NCBI RefSeq assembly: GCF_900100435.1
Contig: NZ_FNEX01000002.1
Span: forward strand, 1-64,000
Direction: 5' to 3'
Source of the DNA: Pedobacter sp. ok626
Lineage (GTDB): Bacteria > Bacteroidota > Bacteroidia > Sphingobacteriales > Sphingobacteriaceae
Length of the DNA: 64,000 nt
Shown piece after piece: positions 44,707 through 55,153 of this stretch. The stretch's first letter is position 1, and each line of letters starts with the position of its first letter. A program made the translations under genes and the position numbers. The notes below the pieces were generated by a model. That model did not search any database. It saw nothing but the letters and a program-made list of their open reading frames with translations, and had not been told where the DNA came from.

Positions 44707-45699
44707 TTATTCTTCGTCCAATTTAAATTTTGACAAGTTCATGCCAAAAGATAAACTTTTTGATTTAACAAGCTCTTGTATCTCTGTCAAAGATTTTTTA
44801 CCGAAGTTTCTGAATTTTAACATATCAGCAACATCATAAGAAACAAGATCAGCTAAAGTGCGTATATCAGCTGCTTTTAAGCAGTTCAATGCACGAACTG
44901 AAAGATCTAAATCAACTAATTCAGTTTTTAAGATCTTACGCATATGTAAGATTTCCTCATCAACTTCTTTAGTTTCTTCTTTAGCTTGAGATTCTAATAC
45001 TAAATTCTCATCAGAGAACAACATAAAGTGCTGGATTAAAATCTTAGCAGCTTCTTTAAGTGCTTCTTCAGGATGGATAGAACCATCAGTAGAAATATCT
45101 AATATTAATTTTTCATAATCTGTTTTCTGCTCAACGCGATAGTTTTCAATCGTGTATTTTACATTTTTCATTGGAGTGAAGATCGAATCGATTGCGATCA
45201 CACCAACTACAGCATCATTGATTTTATTTTCCTCAGCAGGCACATAACCACGTCCTTTATTAATGGTTAATTCCACTTCTAAAGTAACAGATTTCTCCAT
45301 GTTACAAATAACGAAATCAGGGTTAAGCACCTCAAAGTTGTTAGAGAATTTAGTAATGTCCCCAGCTAAAAACTGATCTTGTCCATTAATTAAAATAAAA
45401 ACTTTCTCTGAATCACCAGCATCTCCTGATTTTTTAAAACGTACTTGTTTTAAATTAAGAATAATTTCTGTTAAATCTTCTACAACACCTTTCATTGTAG
45501 AGAACTCATGAGATACGCCTGAAAAACGAATACTTGTAATGGCATAACCTTCTAAAGAAGAAAGCAATATTCTTCTTAAGGCATTACCAATTGTTACACC
45601 GAAACCGGGCTCTAAAGGGCGGAACTCAAATGTACCATCGAAATCAGTTGATTTCTGCATGATTACTTTATCGGGTTTCTGAAATGCTAAAATTGCCAT
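44707..45699 (-). CDS. rpoA: DNA-directed RNA polymerase alpha subunit
   Basis: Assembles the polymerase core and contacts activators and promoter DNA. The 330 residues contain the N-terminal dimerisation domain ([20 protein letters not shown]) and the C-terminal domain ([34 protein letters not shown]). It sits in the usual place between rpsD and rplQ. Confidence 0.99.
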   Translation of the reverse strand: MAILAFQKPDKVIMQKSTDFDGTFEFRPLEPGFGVTIGNALRRILLSSLEGYAITSIRFSGVSHEFSTMKGVVEDLTEIILNLKQVRFKKSGDAGDSEKVFILINGQDQFLAGDITKFSNNFEVLNPDFVICNMEKSVTLEVELTINKGRGYVPAEENKINDAVVGVIAIDSIFTPMKNVKYTIENYRVEQKTDYEKLILDISTDGSIHPEEALKEAAKILIQHFMLFSDENLVLESQAKEETKEVDEEILHMRKILKTELVDLDLSVRALNCLKAADIRTLADLVSYDVADMLKFRNFGKKSLTEIQELVKSKSLSFGMNLSKFKLDEE

Positions 45700-45778
45700 T
45701 TATAATGTTTTTAGATCGTTATTAAATTTATGTAACGTAAAAAAGTTAATTGCCCTTGAAGGCAATTAACTAAATATA

Positions 45779-46387
45779 TTACTTAGAGTATAACTCTACT
45801 ATAAGGTTTTCTTTGATATTTTCTGGTATCTCGTCGCGATTAGGATAAGCTAAGAACTTACCTGTCAATTCACTTGCGTTCCAGTCTAACCAATTGAATT
45901 TATTGATTACTCTACCAGCTACTGAGTTAGTAATAGCTTCTAAAGTTTTAGACTTTTCGCGCACTGCGATCACATCACCAGATTTCAATTGGTATGATGG
46001 TATATTTACTACCTCACCGTTAACTGTTACGTGTTTATGGCTAACTAACTGACGAGCAGCTGAACGTGTTGTAGCAATACCTAATCTGTAAACTGTGTTA
46101 TCTAAACGAGCTTCTAATAATTGTAATAAGTTATCACCTGTAATACCTCCACGTGCAGACGCTTTAGTAAATAAGTTACGGAATTGACGCTCTAATACAC
46201 CATAAGTATATTTCACTTTTTGTTTTTCCATTAACTGTACTGCGTACTCAGACTGCTTTCCTCTTCTTTTTGAAGCACCATGTTGCCCAGGAGGGTAGTT
46301 TTTTCTGTCTAGTACTTTATCAGGACCAAAAATTGGTTCTCTGAACTTACGGGCGATTTTGGACTTTGGTCCTGTATATCTTGCCAT
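45779..46387 (-). CDS. rpsD: 30S ribosomal protein S4
   Basis: Primary 16S rRNA-binding protein and translation-fidelity factor. The start is set at ATG 46387 ([20 protein letters not shown]), giving 202 residues; a 9-residue upstream extension is unlike the family. The N-terminal zinc cysteines are absent (C-minus form). The S4 RNA-binding domain is at about 92-155 ([20 protein letters not shown]). Confidence 0.98.
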   Translation of the reverse strand: MARYTGPKSKIARKFREPIFGPDKVLDRKNYPPGQHGASKRRGKQSEYAVQLMEKQKVKYTYGVLERQFRNLFTKASARGGITGDNLLQLLEARLDNTVYRLGIATTRSAARQLVSHKHVTVNGEVVNIPSYQLKSGDVIAVREKSKTLEAITNSVAGRVINKFNWLDWNASELTGKFLAYPNRDEIPENIKENLIVELYSK

Positions 46388-46452
46388 TGCTTTTTGTTTT
46401 AAAGTATCATGCAACCTTACGCTGCAGACTCTTAGCTTTAAAAATTAATAAA

Positions 46453-46842
46453 TTAAACTCTTCTCTTCTTAGGAGGACGACATCCATTGTGTGGAAGCGG
46501 TGTAATATCTTTGATAGAGGTCACTTCAATTCCTGAAACTTGCAATGTTCTAATTGCAGATTCACGACCAGAACCAGGACCTTTAACAAAAACTTCTACT
46601 TTACGTAGACCTAAGTCAAATGCTACTTTACCGCAATCAGATGCCGCTTGACCTGCTGCATATGGAGTGTTCTTTTTAGAACCCTTGAATCCCATTTTAC
46701 CTGCAGAAGACCATGAAATAGTTTGACCATTGTTATTTGTTAAGGTAACAATGATATTGTTAAACGTAGCATTGATGTGTGCCTGTCCAACAGGCTCAAT
46801 AACAACAATACGCTTTTTGGTAACTTTTTTACTCTTAGCCAT
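46453..46842 (-). CDS. rpsK: 30S ribosomal protein S11
   Basis: Small-subunit platform protein contacting the mRNA exit region. The 129 residues are full length, with [19 protein letters not shown] and the C-terminal [18 protein letters not shown]. Lies between rpsM and rpsD as in most bacteria. Confidence 0.99.
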   Translation of the reverse strand: MAKSKKVTKKRIVVIEPVGQAHINATFNNIIVTLTNNNGQTISWSSAGKMGFKGSKKNTPYAAGQAASDCGKVAFDLGLRKVEVFVKGPGSGRESAIRTLQVSGIEVTSIKDITPLPHNGCRPPKKRRV

Positions 46843-46863
46843 AATTATTATTCAGTACTAATT

Positions 46864-47241
46864 TTATTTAGTAGCTTTTTTCTTGTTTGCAACTGTTTTT
46901 CTCTTGCCTTTACGTGTACGAGAGTTGTTCTTAGTACGTTGACCACGTACAGGCAAACCTTTTCTGTGACGTAAACCACGGTAACAACCGATATCCATTA
47001 AACGTTTAATGTTCAATTGAACTTCTGAACGTAAAGCACCTTCTACTTTGATGCTATCGTTAATGATGGTACGGATTGCTGATAATTCATCATCAGACCA
47101 ATCTTGTACTTTCTTGTTTAAATCGATACCTGCTTCCGTTAATATACGTTGTGCAGTTGATCTACCTACTCCGAAGATATAGGTTAATCCAATCTCGCCT
47201 CTTTTGTTTCTTGGTAAATCAATACCTGATATCCTTGCCAT
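46864..47241 (-). CDS. rpsM: 30S ribosomal protein S13
   Basis: Head protein of the small subunit that bridges to the 50S. The 125 residues start [20 protein letters not shown] and end in the basic tail [18 protein letters not shown]. Preceded by rpmJ, in conserved order. Confidence 0.99.
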   Translation of the reverse strand: MARISGIDLPRNKRGEIGLTYIFGVGRSTAQRILTEAGIDLNKKVQDWSDDELSAIRTIINDSIKVEGALRSEVQLNIKRLMDIGCYRGLRHRKGLPVRGQRTKNNSRTRKGKRKTVANKKKATK

Positions 47242-47325
47242 ATTTTATACTAATGTTTGATTATCTGAATGTAATACAGATTGAGTAACCTGTACATCCA
47301 ATCTATATCATACTTCAATAATGTC

Positions 47326-47442
47326 TTAACCTTGACGTTGCTTAAATTTAGGGTTCTTCTTGTTTATAACATAAAGTTTACCTTTACGACGAATAACCTT
47401 GCAATCAGCACTACGTTTTTTAATTGATGACCTAACTTTCAT
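47326..47442 (-). CDS. rpmJ: 50S ribosomal protein L36 (zinc-free form)
   Basis: A 38-residue protein, starting [20 protein letters not shown] and ending NPKFKQRQG. Only one of the zinc ligands (Cys14) remains, so it is the C-minus, non-zinc form. It is one base downstream of infA. Confidence 0.97.
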   Translation of the reverse strand: MKVRSSIKKRSADCKVIRRKGKLYVINKKNPKFKQRQG

Positions 47443-47443
47443 T

Positions 47444-47662
47444 TTATTTATATCTATAAGTAATCCTGCCCTTTGATAAATCGTAAGGCGACATCTCTAA
47501 TTTGACTTTGTCCCCTGGTAAAATTTTGATATAATGCATCCTCATTTTCCCAGAGATATGAGCGATAATCTCGTGGCCATTTTCCAGTTCTACCCGGAAC
47601 ATAGCATTTGATAGTGCTTCTCTTATTACACCGTCTTGTTCAATCGAGGCTTGTTTAGCCAT
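47444..47662 (-). CDS. infA: Translation initiation factor IF-1
   Basis: A 72-residue OB-fold protein that blocks the A site during initiation. [20 protein letters not shown] and the end [12 protein letters not shown] are diagnostic. It lies between map and rpmJ with one base to rpmJ. Confidence 0.99.
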   Translation of the reverse strand: MAKQASIEQDGVIREALSNAMFRVELENGHEIIAHISGKMRMHYIKILPGDKVKLEMSPYDLSKGRITYRYK

Positions 47663-47733
47663 ATAATATTGATTTTTACTTAATTAGCTGCTATTAAACA
47701 GGGACGCAAAATTAAATAAAAAAATTTAATTAT

Positions 47734-48519
47734 TTACTTTTTTTCTTTTAAAACTTCTTCAATAAATGAAAAGGTTGATAAAACGTCTGCGCTACCCTTT
47801 TTTATCGCAACAGTGTGTTCAAAATGAGCGGACGGCTTGTTATCCTTACTGGTAACTGTCCAGCCATCTGACCAAAATTTAACACCTGCTGTACCTGCGT
47901 TGATCATCGGTTCTATGGCAATTACCATGCCCTCCTCAAGTTTAATTCCACTCCCCCGTCTACCATAATTAGGTACCTCAGGTTTCTCGTGTAATTTCAC
48001 CCCAACACCATGACCAACTAATTCTCTTACTACTCCAAATCCATTTGCTTCAGCATAAGCCTGCACTGCATACCCAACGTCACCTATTCTAGAGCCAACT
48101 ACAGCTTTTTCAATTGCAAGCTTCAAGCATTCCTGTGTAACATCTACTAGCTTCTTCCGCTCCGCATCAACCTCACCGATCGAAAAAGTATAGGCAGAAT
48201 CACCAAAAAAATTATTCTTTATTACACCACAATCAACAGAAATCAAATCACCTTCTTTGATTATATAATCACCTGGGAAACCATGAACTACTTGTTCATT
48301 TGGCGAAATACATAAGGAGTAAGGAAATCCGTTGTAGTTTAAAAAAGCAGGTATTGCACCATGGTCTCTAATAAACGTTTCTGCAAGATCATTTAGTTCT
48401 TGGGTTGTAACCCCTGGACCAATGACTTTGGCCACTTCTGCCAAAGTCTTTGATACCAGTAAAGAACTTTCTCTAATGAGTTCTACTTCTTCTTTTGATT
48501 TATAATAGATCTTAGACAT
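47734..48519 (-). CDS. map: Type I methionine aminopeptidase
   Basis: Removes the initiator methionine from new proteins. The 261 residues carry the five metal ligands in the usual contexts: SVDCGVIKNNFFGDSAYTF (two Asp), GHGVGVKLHEKP (His), AIEPMI (Glu) and HFEHTVAI (Glu). It lies directly after secY; adk, often found between them, is absent. Confidence 0.98.
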   Translation of the reverse strand: MSKIYYKSKEEVELIRESSLLVSKTLAEVAKVIGPGVTTQELNDLAETFIRDHGAIPAFLNYNGFPYSLCISPNEQVVHGFPGDYIIKEGDLISVDCGVIKNNFFGDSAYTFSIGEVDAERKKLVDVTQECLKLAIEKAVVGSRIGDVGYAVQAYAEANGFGVVRELVGHGVGVKLHEKPEVPNYGRRGSGIKLEEGMVIAIEPMINAGTAGVKFWSDGWTVTSKDNKPSAHFEHTVAIKKGSADVLSTFSFIEEVLKEKK

Positions 48520-48528
48520 TTCTATATA

Positions 48529-49866
48529 TTAAATCACAGCATTACTACCACTCGCAGCAGGGATTCCTGTACGACCGGTAACTCTACCTGTTTTCATTAA
48601 TCCATCATAATGACGCATCAACAAATAACTTTCAATCTGTTGTAATGTATCCAAAACAACGCCCACTAAAATCAATAAAGATGTTCCTCCATAAAAATGT
48701 GCAAACTCAGATTTGATTCCAAATTTTACAGCAATTGAAGGAAGGATTGCAATGATTGCTAAGAATATTGCTCCTGGGAACGTGATCTTAGAAATTACAT
48801 CATCAATAAATGACGAGGTAGATAAACCTGGTTTAATACCTGGTATAAATCCGCCATTCTTCTTCATATCATCCGACATTTGAGTTGGATTCACTGTAAT
48901 AGCTGTATAGAAAAACGTAAATGCAATAATTAAGAATGCAAATGTTAAGCTATATGCCAATGAGGTATAATCACTAAACTGAATCAACCAGGTATTCTGT
49001 AACGAAGGAAAGAAACCTGTTAAAGTTGCAGGAATAAACATCAAAGCCTGAGCAAAGATAATTGGCATTACACCAGCAGCATTAACCTTTAAAGGAATAT
49101 ACTGTCTTACTCCACCAAATTGTCTGTTACCAACAATCCTTTTAGCATATTGAACAGGAACTTTACGTACACCTTGAACAATCATAATGGTAAACATCAC
49201 AACTGCAAAAAGAGCAACAATTTCAAGCACAAGCGCAATCAATCCACCACCTTCACCGACAACTCTTGAGCTTACTTCCTGCGACAATGCTACAGGTAAA
49301 CGAGCAATGATACCAACCATAATGATTAGTGAAATACCGTTACCAATACCTTTATCTGTAATCTTCTCGCCTAACCACATCACAAACAATGTACCTGCAG
49401 ACAAAACAAAGGTTGCAAGGACAAAGAATAAGCCGTGATCAATAACGATAGCTTCAGCAGGAACTTGAGTTTTAACATAGCCAATCGCCTGAACAGCGGT
49501 AATGGCTACAGTTAAATAGCGTGTAATCTGATTAAGTTTCTTTCTTCCGCTTTCACCCTCCTTTTGCATTTTCTGAAAAGAAGGAACGGCAATACCTAAT
49601 AGCTGAACTACAATAGAGGCTGAAATATAAGGCATAACACCCAAGGCTAATATAGATACACGAGAGAATGATCCCCCAGCAAACATATCCAATAGACCTA
49701 AAATGCCTGACTTAGTATTATCGCCTAAAAGTGTTGCGTCTACACCTGGTAAAACCACATGAGATACAAACCTATAAACTAAAAGAATCATGAGCGTATA
49801 AACTATACGCTCTTTCAATTCTTGAATTTTCCAAATATTACTTAAAGTAGTAAACAGCTTCTTCAT
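48529..49866 (-). CDS. secY: Protein translocase subunit SecY
   Basis: Central channel of the Sec translocon, 445 residues with ten membrane segments. The plug/first-helix region, KGIGNGISLIIMVGI and the cytoplasmic loop PTQMSDDMKKNGGFIPGIKPG are diagnostic. It is 3 bases downstream of rplO, the standard order. Confidence 0.99.
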   Translation of the reverse strand: MKKLFTTLSNIWKIQELKERIVYTLMILLVYRFVSHVVLPGVDATLLGDNTKSGILGLLDMFAGGSFSRVSILALGVMPYISASIVVQLLGIAVPSFQKMQKEGESGRKKLNQITRYLTVAITAVQAIGYVKTQVPAEAIVIDHGLFFVLATFVLSAGTLFVMWLGEKITDKGIGNGISLIIMVGIIARLPVALSQEVSSRVVGEGGGLIALVLEIVALFAVVMFTIMIVQGVRKVPVQYAKRIVGNRQFGGVRQYIPLKVNAAGVMPIIFAQALMFIPATLTGFFPSLQNTWLIQFSDYTSLAYSLTFAFLIIAFTFFYTAITVNPTQMSDDMKKNGGFIPGIKPGLSTSSFIDDVISKITFPGAIFLAIIAILPSIAVKFGIKSEFAHFYGGTSLLILVGVVLDTLQQIESYLLMRHYDGLMKTGRVTGRTGIPAASGSNAVI

Positions 49867-49869
49867 TAA

Positions 49870-50316
49870 TTACAATTTTTCGATTGAGCCTCCAACAGCC
49901 TCAATAGCTTTTTGTGCAGTTGCAGAAAAAGCATGTGCTTTAACTTCTATCTTAGATTTAACTTCACCACGACCTAAAACTTTAACTAAGTCATTTTTAG
50001 ATGCCAAACCATGCTCTTGCAAGGTTGCGAAATCTATGCTTGTTAAGTTAAATTTTTCTGCCAAACCTTGCAATACGTCTAAGTTTACACCAACGTATTC
50101 AACACGGTTAATAGGTTTGAAACCTACCTTAGGTACACGGCGTTGTAATGGCATCTGACCACCTTCAAAACCAATTTTGGTTTTGTGACCAGAGCGAGAT
50201 CCAGCACCTTTGTGACCACGAGTGGAAGTACCACCGCGACCAGATCCGGTACCACGACCAATTCTCTTACTATTTTTAGTAGAACCTGCTGCAGGTTTTA
50301 AATTACTTAAGTTCAT
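49870..50316 (-). CDS. rplO: 50S ribosomal protein L15
   Basis: Large-subunit assembly protein. The start is placed at ATG 50316 ([20 protein letters not shown]), giving 148 residues; the frame upstream to 50349 is unlike L15. [20 protein letters not shown] is the conserved glycine-rich segment. Confidence 0.98.
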   Translation of the reverse strand: MNLSNLKPAAGSTKNSKRIGRGTGSGRGGTSTRGHKGAGSRSGHKTKIGFEGGQMPLQRRVPKVGFKPINRVEYVGVNLDVLQGLAEKFNLTSIDFATLQEHGLASKNDLVKVLGRGEVKSKIEVKAHAFSATAQKAIEAVGGSIEKL

Positions 50317-50427
50317 TTTGAAACTTATTGTGCTGCCCTTCGCTTTCACTAATCAGGGCAACGGTGAAACAATATACAAAGGTTGCAAATGTAATTATAT
50401 TAACTACATTAACAACCTTTTAATAAA

Positions 50428-50607
50428 TTATATACTCTCTATTGCTATTAAGTGATTCACTTTTCTAACCATTCCGATAATGGCAGCAGTGGCTTCAACT
50501 TCTACGCTTTGGTTCATTTTAGTTAAACCTAAAGCTTGCATCGTTCTTTTTTGGCGTTCGCTTCTGTCGATAATGCTTTTTATCTGGGTTATTTTGATCT
50601 TAGCCAT
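50428..50607 (-). CDS. rpmD: 50S ribosomal protein L30
   Basis: A 59-residue protein starting MAKIKITQIKSIIDRSERQK. QKRTMQALGL and the MVRKVNHLI end are the family signature. It lies between rpsE and rplO in the conserved order. Confidence 0.97.
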   Translation of the reverse strand: MAKIKITQIKSIIDRSERQKRTMQALGLTKMNQSVEVEATAAIIGMVRKVNHLIAIESI

Positions 50608-50611
50608 AATA

Positions 50612-51130
50612 TTATCCGTTAAAAACTTTATTTAAATCAACACCACGTTGTTGCGCAACTGTATATGCATCGCGCATTTTTGTTAAAGCATCTACTGTTG
50701 CTTTTACCACGTTGTGAGGATTTGATGAACCTTTTGACTTTGCTAATACGTTATGTACACCAGCACTCTCTAATACAGCACGCATCGCACCACCAGCAAT
50801 AACACCTGTACCTACTGCAGCTGGTTTGATTAATACAAAACCACCTGAGAATTTACCGATTTGCTCGTGAGGTACAGTGCCATTTAACAAAGGAACTTTT
50901 ACTAAGTTCTTTTTAGCATCATCAATGCCTTTAGCAATTGCTTCTGTTACCTCTTTTGCTTTACCCAATCCGTAACCTACGATTCCGTTCTCATCTCCAA
51001 CAACCACGATGGCTGAGAAGCTGAAAGTACGACCACCTTTGGTTACTTTGGCTACGCGTTGTATGCTAACTAAACGATCTTTTAATTCGATCTCGCTAGT
51101 CTTAACTCTTTTTATATTGATAGTTGACAT
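50612..51130 (-). CDS. rpsE: 30S ribosomal protein S5
   Basis: Small-subunit protein near the mRNA entry site and important for accuracy. The 172 residues have the S5 N-domain ([20 protein letters not shown]) and the C-domain ([20 protein letters not shown]). It is 18 bases after rplR and 4 bases before rpmD. Confidence 0.99.
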   Translation of the reverse strand: MSTINIKRVKTSEIELKDRLVSIQRVAKVTKGGRTFSFSAIVVVGDENGIVGYGLGKAKEVTEAIAKGIDDAKKNLVKVPLLNGTVPHEQIGKFSGGFVLIKPAAVGTGVIAGGAMRAVLESAGVHNVLAKSKGSSNPHNVVKATVDALTKMRDAYTVAQQRGVDLNKVFNG

Positions 51131-51148
51131 TCTTATCTAATTTTCAGA

Positions 51149-51502
51149 TTAAAATTCTAAACCAGCTTCGCGAGCACCTTCTGCCAACGATTTAACGCGA
51201 CCGTGGTATAAATAGCCATTTCTATCGAAAACAACTTGTTTAATACCTGCTGCGATAGCTTTTTCAGCTACTAATTTACCTACAGCTACTGATTGCTCAG
51301 ATTTATTGCCTGTACCTGAAAAATCTTTAGATAAAGATGAAGCTGATACAATTGTGCTACCGGTTACGTCGTTAATAATTTGAGCATAAATCCCTTTATT
51401 GCTTCTATAAACCGATAAACGTGGACGGCCTTCAGAACCTGTTAATCTTTTTCTGATTCCTTTTTTTATACGATCTCTACGAGATAATTTTTTCCCTGCC
51501 AT
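51149..51502 (-). CDS. rplR: 50S ribosomal protein L18
   Basis: Binds 5S rRNA and helps place it on the 50S subunit. The 117 residues start [20 protein letters not shown] and include [20 protein letters not shown] and the conserved [20 protein letters not shown]. Confidence 0.99.
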   Translation of the reverse strand: MAGKKLSRRDRIKKGIRKRLTGSEGRPRLSVYRSNKGIYAQIINDVTGSTIVSASSLSKDFSGTGNKSEQSVAVGKLVAEKAIAAGIKQVVFDRNGYLYHGRVKSLAEGAREAGLEF

Positions 51503-51507
51503 GATGA

Positions 51508-52065
51508 TTATTTTTTAGAAGCTGATTTACCTGCTTTTCTTCTTAACACTTCGCCTACAAACTTGATACCTTTACCTTTATATGGCTCTGGTGCACGTAA
51601 CGAACGGATTTTCGCTGCTACTTGTCCTATCAATTGTTTGTCAATACTTTCTAAAATGATTTTAGGAGTCTGACCTTTTTCTGAGGTTGTAGTCACTTTA
51701 ATCTCTTCCGGTAATTGGAATACATAGTGGTGAGAATAACCCAAAACTAAGTCTAATGTATTACCTGTGTTTGTAGCACGGTAACCAACACCTACTAGTT
51801 CCTGAGAAATTTTATAACCTTCTGTTACACCAACAACCATATTATTGATCAAAGCACGGTATAAACCATGTAATGCTTTGTGTCTTTTTTGCTCTGAAGG
51901 GCGTTGTACAGTTAATACACCTTCTTCTTGACTTACAGTGATATCTGAATCTACTGCTTGAGTTAATTCTCCCTTAGGGCCTTTAACAGTTACTACGTTA
52001 TCTTTAGATACAGTAATTGTTACGCCTGCAGGTACATTAATTGGGGCTTTTCCTACTCTTGACAT
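51508..52065 (-). CDS. rplF: 50S ribosomal protein L6
   Basis: Large-subunit protein near the GTPase-associated centre. The 185 residues start [20 protein letters not shown] and end with the duplicated domain ([20 protein letters not shown]). It is preceded by a strong Shine-Dalgarno (see 52074-52081), which sets it apart from its neighbours. Confidence 0.99.
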   Translation of the reverse strand: MSRVGKAPINVPAGVTITVSKDNVVTVKGPKGELTQAVDSDITVSQEEGVLTVQRPSEQKRHKALHGLYRALINNMVVGVTEGYKISQELVGVGYRATNTGNTLDLVLGYSHHYVFQLPEEIKVTTTSEKGQTPKIILESIDKQLIGQVAAKIRSLRAPEPYKGKGIKFVGEVLRRKAGKSASKK

Positions 52066-52073
52066 TTTGTTAT

Positions 52074-52081
52074 CCTCCTTT
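52074..52081 (-). promoter_or_regulatory. Strong Shine-Dalgarno of rplF
   Basis: Minus-strand AAAGGAGG lies in the 18-base rpsH-rplF spacer, 8 bases before the ATG. Nearly all other genes of the cluster lack one outside upstream coding sequence. Confidence 0.7.
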
Positions 52082-52083
52082 AA

Positions 52084-52482
52084 TTAATAAACGTGACACA
52101 AAACTTCGCCACCAATGTTAAGTTTAGCCGCTTCTTTATCTGTCATAACACCTTTAGATGTAGACAAGATTGCAATACCTAAACCGTTTAATACTCTTGG
52201 CATATTCTCTACGCCGGCATACTGCCTTAAACCTGGTTTGCTAATACGAGTTAACGTGCGGATAGCAGGAATTTTCGTGATCGCATTGTATTTCAAAGCG
52301 ATTTTGATGATTCCTTGAACCGTAGTGTCTTCAAATTTGTAGTTAGCGATGTAACCTTTATCAAAAAGTACTTTAGTAATTTCCTTTTTCAGGTTTGATG
52401 CAGGAATCTCTACAATTCTGTGATTTGCCTTGATGGCATTTCTTACTCTTGTAAGATAATCTGCTATTGGATCTGTATTCAT
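52084..52482 (-). CDS. rpsH: 30S ribosomal protein S8
   Basis: Primary 16S rRNA-binding protein; in E. coli it also represses its own operon. The 132 residues start MNTDPIADYLTRVRNAIKAN and end ATAK-like with STSKGVMTDKEAAKLNIGGE. It is separated from rpsN by an unusual 115-base gap. Confidence 0.99.
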   Translation of the reverse strand: MNTDPIADYLTRVRNAIKANHRIVEIPASNLKKEITKVLFDKGYIANYKFEDTTVQGIIKIALKYNAITKIPAIRTLTRISKPGLRQYAGVENMPRVLNGLGIAILSTSKGVMTDKEAAKLNIGGEVLCHVY

Positions 52483-52584
52483 TGTTATATAATTGTGATA
52501 GTGGTTTCCTTCCCGACCTATTCGAGACGACCTGCCATCGGTTAATGTTTTTGTTTACTGTTTAAGGCATTCAACCCTAAACAC

Positions 52585-52611
52585 AAGTAAGCTGGGATTA
52601 CCAGCTTGCTT
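52585..52611 (-). promoter_or_regulatory. Hairpin at the rpsN end / rpsH leader
   Basis: Arms 52585-52595 and 52601-52611 pair over 11 bases with one mismatch and enclose the rpsN stop codon. There is no T-run, so it is not a simple terminator. It may be an attenuator or processing/regulatory structure in the 115-base spacer. Confidence 0.35.
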
Positions 52612-52867
52612 TTCTTACTCCAGGAATTTTTCCTGCTAAAGCCATATCACGGAACAATACCCTTGATATACCGAAAGTACGCATATATCCACGAGGACGA
52701 CCAGTTAATTTACAACGATTGTGTAAGCGTACTGCTGATGAGTTTTTTGGTAACTTATCTAATCCTTCGTAATCACCTGCAGCTTTAAGTTCTGCACGTT
52801 TTTCTGCATATTTAGCAACCAATTTTTGGCGCTTAATTTCGCGAGCTTTTACTCCTTCTTTTGCCAT
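52598..52867 (-). CDS. rpsN: 30S ribosomal protein S14 (zinc-free long form)
   Basis: Small-subunit head protein of 89 residues; the C-terminus is [20 protein letters not shown] followed by [11 protein letters not shown]. The CxxC zinc motif is absent, so it is the long, zinc-independent type. Its start overlaps the rplE stop. Confidence 0.99.
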   Translation of the reverse strand: MAKEGVKAREIKRQKLVAKYAEKRAELKAAGDYEGLDKLPKNSSAVRLHNRCKLTGRPRGYMRTFGISRVLFRDMALAGKIPGVRKASW

Positions 52868-53433
52868 TATTGTTCTGTTTTTTGGTTTTTAAATGGTAAG
52901 CCAAATTGTTTTAAAAGTTCCAATGCTTCAACGTCAGTAGCAGCAGATGTTACAAATGTAATATCCATACCTAAAATCTTGCTGATTTTATCGATGTTGA
53001 TCTCAGGGAAGATGATTTGCTCAGTTACACCTAAAGTGTAATTTCCTTTACCATCAAAACCTTTATCATTGATACCTTTGAAATCACGGATACGTGGCAA
53101 AGCTACGGAAATTAAACGATCTAAAAACTCATACATGTTGTTATCACGTAAAGTTACACGTACACCTACTGGCATACCTTTACGCAATTTAAAGTTTGAG
53201 ATATCTTTTTTAGATTTCGCTCCAACTGCTTGCTGACCTGCGATTGTAGTCATCTCTAAAATAGAGCTGTCCATAATCTTTTTGTCAGTTACAGAGAAAC
53301 GACCAACACCTTGGTTGATAGATATTTTCTCTAACTTAGGAACCTGCATAACGCTTTTGTAATTGAACTTATCTTTAAGTGCAGTTACAATTTCCTCTTT
53401 ATATTTACTTTTTAATCTTGGTACGTAAGCCAT
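52867..53433 (-). CDS. rplE: 50S ribosomal protein L5
   Basis: Binds 5S rRNA and contacts the P-site tRNA. The 188 residues start [20 protein letters not shown] and include [15 protein letters not shown] and [18 protein letters not shown]. The start overlaps the rplX stop, and a GAGGAG within the end of rplX may act as its ribosome-binding site. Confidence 0.99.
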   Translation of the reverse strand: MAYVPRLKSKYKEEIVTALKDKFNYKSVMQVPKLEKISINQGVGRFSVTDKKIMDSSILEMTTIAGQQAVGAKSKKDISNFKLRKGMPVGVRVTLRDNNMYEFLDRLISVALPRIRDFKGINDKGFDGKGNYTLGVTEQIIFPEINIDKISKILGMDITFVTSAATDVEALELLKQFGLPFKNQKTEQ

Positions 53434-53771
53434 TATTTGATCTCCTCTCCTGATTTTTTAGATACCCTAACTAATTTCCCATCAGCATTAAGCTTTCTGC
53501 CAACGCGCGTAGTTGCACCTGTTTTAGGATCAATCAGCGCTACGTTAGAAATATGAAGAGCAGCTTCTTTTTTAATGATACCACCATTAGGGGTAGCAGC
53601 ATTTGGTTTTGTATGTTTTGATACAAGGTTAACCCCTTCTACAAGAATTCTGCTTTTAGAAATTAATACTGAAAGCACAGTTCCTTGCTGACCTTTTGAA
53701 TCGCCGGCAATAACCTTTACTAAATCACCCTTACGGATTTTTATCTTTGGTGTAGTTACTTTATTTTTCAT
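53433..53771 (-). CDS. rplX: 50S ribosomal protein L24
   Basis: Early assembly protein of the 50S subunit, 112 residues. The KOW motif is near the N-terminus ([20 protein letters not shown]). GGAGGT inside the last codons of rplN lies 8 bases before the ATG and could act in initiation. Confidence 0.99.
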   Translation of the reverse strand: MKNKVTTPKIKIRKGDLVKVIAGDSKGQQGTVLSVLISKSRILVEGVNLVSKHTKPNAATPNGGIIKKEAALHISNVALIDPKTGATTRVGRKLNADGKLVRVSKKSGEEIK

Positions 53772-53772
53772 T

Positions 53773-54141
53773 TTATAATACCTCCGGTGCTAATGATACA
53801 ATTTTCATGAATTGTTTTTCACGCAGTTCTCTTGCTACCGGGCCAAAAATACGTGTACCGCGCGGCTCATCTTGTGCATTTAATAATACTGCGGCATTGT
53901 CATCAAAACGAATATATGAACCATCCTTACGTCTGATCTCTTTCTTTGTTCTTACTACAACTGCTTTAGAAATGCTTCCTTTCTTAATGTTTCCAGAAGG
54001 TAATGCACTTTTAACGGTAACAACGATTTTGTCACCAATAGAAGCATATCTCTTTCCAGTACCACCAAGTACACGGATAACCAATACTTCTTTTGCGCCG
54101 CTATTGTCGGCTACGTTTAATCTTGATTCCTGTTGTACCAT
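53773..54141 (-). CDS. rplN: 50S ribosomal protein L14
   Basis: Large-subunit protein at the inter-subunit bridge. The 122 residues start [20 protein letters not shown] and end [16 protein letters not shown], all conserved. Confidence 0.99.
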   Translation of the reverse strand: MVQQESRLNVADNSGAKEVLVIRVLGGTGKRYASIGDKIVVTVKSALPSGNIKKGSISKAVVVRTKKEIRRKDGSYIRFDDNAAVLLNAQDEPRGTRIFGPVARELREKQFMKIVSLAPEVL

Positions 54142-54142
54142 G

Positions 54143-54397
54143 TTATTTAGCCCTTTCTAAAATTTCCACTAATCTCCAGTTCTTGTTTTTACTCAGCGGA
54201 CGAGTCTCCATGATCAGTACTGTATCTCCAATACCGCAATCGTTTTTCTCGTCATGAGCCATAAATTTGGTAGTTTTCTTAACAAACTTACCATAGATCG
54301 GGTGTTTCACTTTACGTTCTACCGCTACAACAATAGATTTATCCATCTTGTTGCTTACCACCAACCCGGTTCTTGTTTTTCTTAATTGTCTTTCCAT
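54143..54397 (-). CDS. rpsQ: 30S ribosomal protein S17
   Basis: Small-subunit assembly protein of 84 residues. [20 protein letters not shown] and the [19 protein letters not shown] segment are conserved. Confidence 0.99.
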   Translation of the reverse strand: MERQLRKTRTGLVVSNKMDKSIVVAVERKVKHPIYGKFVKKTTKFMAHDEKNDCGIGDTVLIMETRPLSKNKNWRLVEILERAK

Positions 54398-54410
54398 TTC
54401 GACTCTAAAG

Positions 54411-54620
54411 TTATTTAGTTTCAGTAGCAGACTCCGCTTTACGCTTAGTCACTTCAGTATTTAATCGGGCAATATTTTTCCTAACCTTACTAATGCGGCT
54501 TGGGTTTTCTATAGCCGAAATTGTATGCGCAAACTTTAACTTAACTAAGTTTTCTGTCTCTTCTGCAATCCTGGCTACTAGCTCTTCTTGTGAAAGCCCT
54601 GTAATTTCTGAGTTCTTCAT
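54411..54620 (-). CDS. rpmC: 50S ribosomal protein L29
   Basis: A 69-residue helical protein near the tunnel exit. It starts [30 protein letters not shown] and the RKNIARLNT segment are typical. Confidence 0.98.
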   Translation of the reverse strand: MKNSEITGLSQEELVARIAEETENLVKLKFAHTISAIENPSRISKVRKNIARLNTEVTKRKAESATETK

Positions 54621-54692
54621 TTTATTAATTTTTATTTTGCGGGTCCAGAGGTTGTAATAACAAGTTACTTACAACATTCAACCCTACACTAA

Positions 54693-55115
54693 TTATGCTT
54701 CTACGTAATCTCTACGTACTACAAATTTTGTTTGGATCGGTAATTTTTGAGCGGCTAAACGCATTGCTTCTTTAGCAACTTCCATAGGTACACCTTCTGC
54801 TTCAAAAATGATGCGTCCAGCTCTAACTACGGCTACCCAATATTCAGGAGCACCTTTACCTTTACCCATACGTACTTCAGCTGGTTTCTTAGTAATCGGT
54901 TTGTCCGGGAATATTCTAATCCATACCTGACCTTCACGTTTCATGAAACGAGTTACGGCGATACGGGCTGCCTCTATCTGGCGACTGGTAATCCAGGTCG
55001 ACTCTAAAGATTTGATCCCGAAAGACCCGAATGATAATTCAGCACCACGAGTTGCTAAACCTTTCATTCTGCCCTTCTGCATCTTTCTGAACTTCGTTCT
55101 TTTTGGCTGTAACAT
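54693..55115 (-). CDS. rplP: 50S ribosomal protein L16
   Basis: Contacts the A-site tRNA and 23S rRNA. The 140 residues start [20 protein letters not shown] and include [20 protein letters not shown]. It is full length and in the normal place after rpsC. Confidence 0.99.
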   Translation of the reverse strand: MLQPKRTKFRKMQKGRMKGLATRGAELSFGSFGIKSLESTWITSRQIEAARIAVTRFMKREGQVWIRIFPDKPITKKPAEVRMGKGKGAPEYWVAVVRAGRIIFEAEGVPMEVAKEAMRLAAQKLPIQTKFVVRRDYVEA

Positions 55116-55153
55116 TTTATTTTAATATTATCGTTAAACGATTTGTTAACTAA

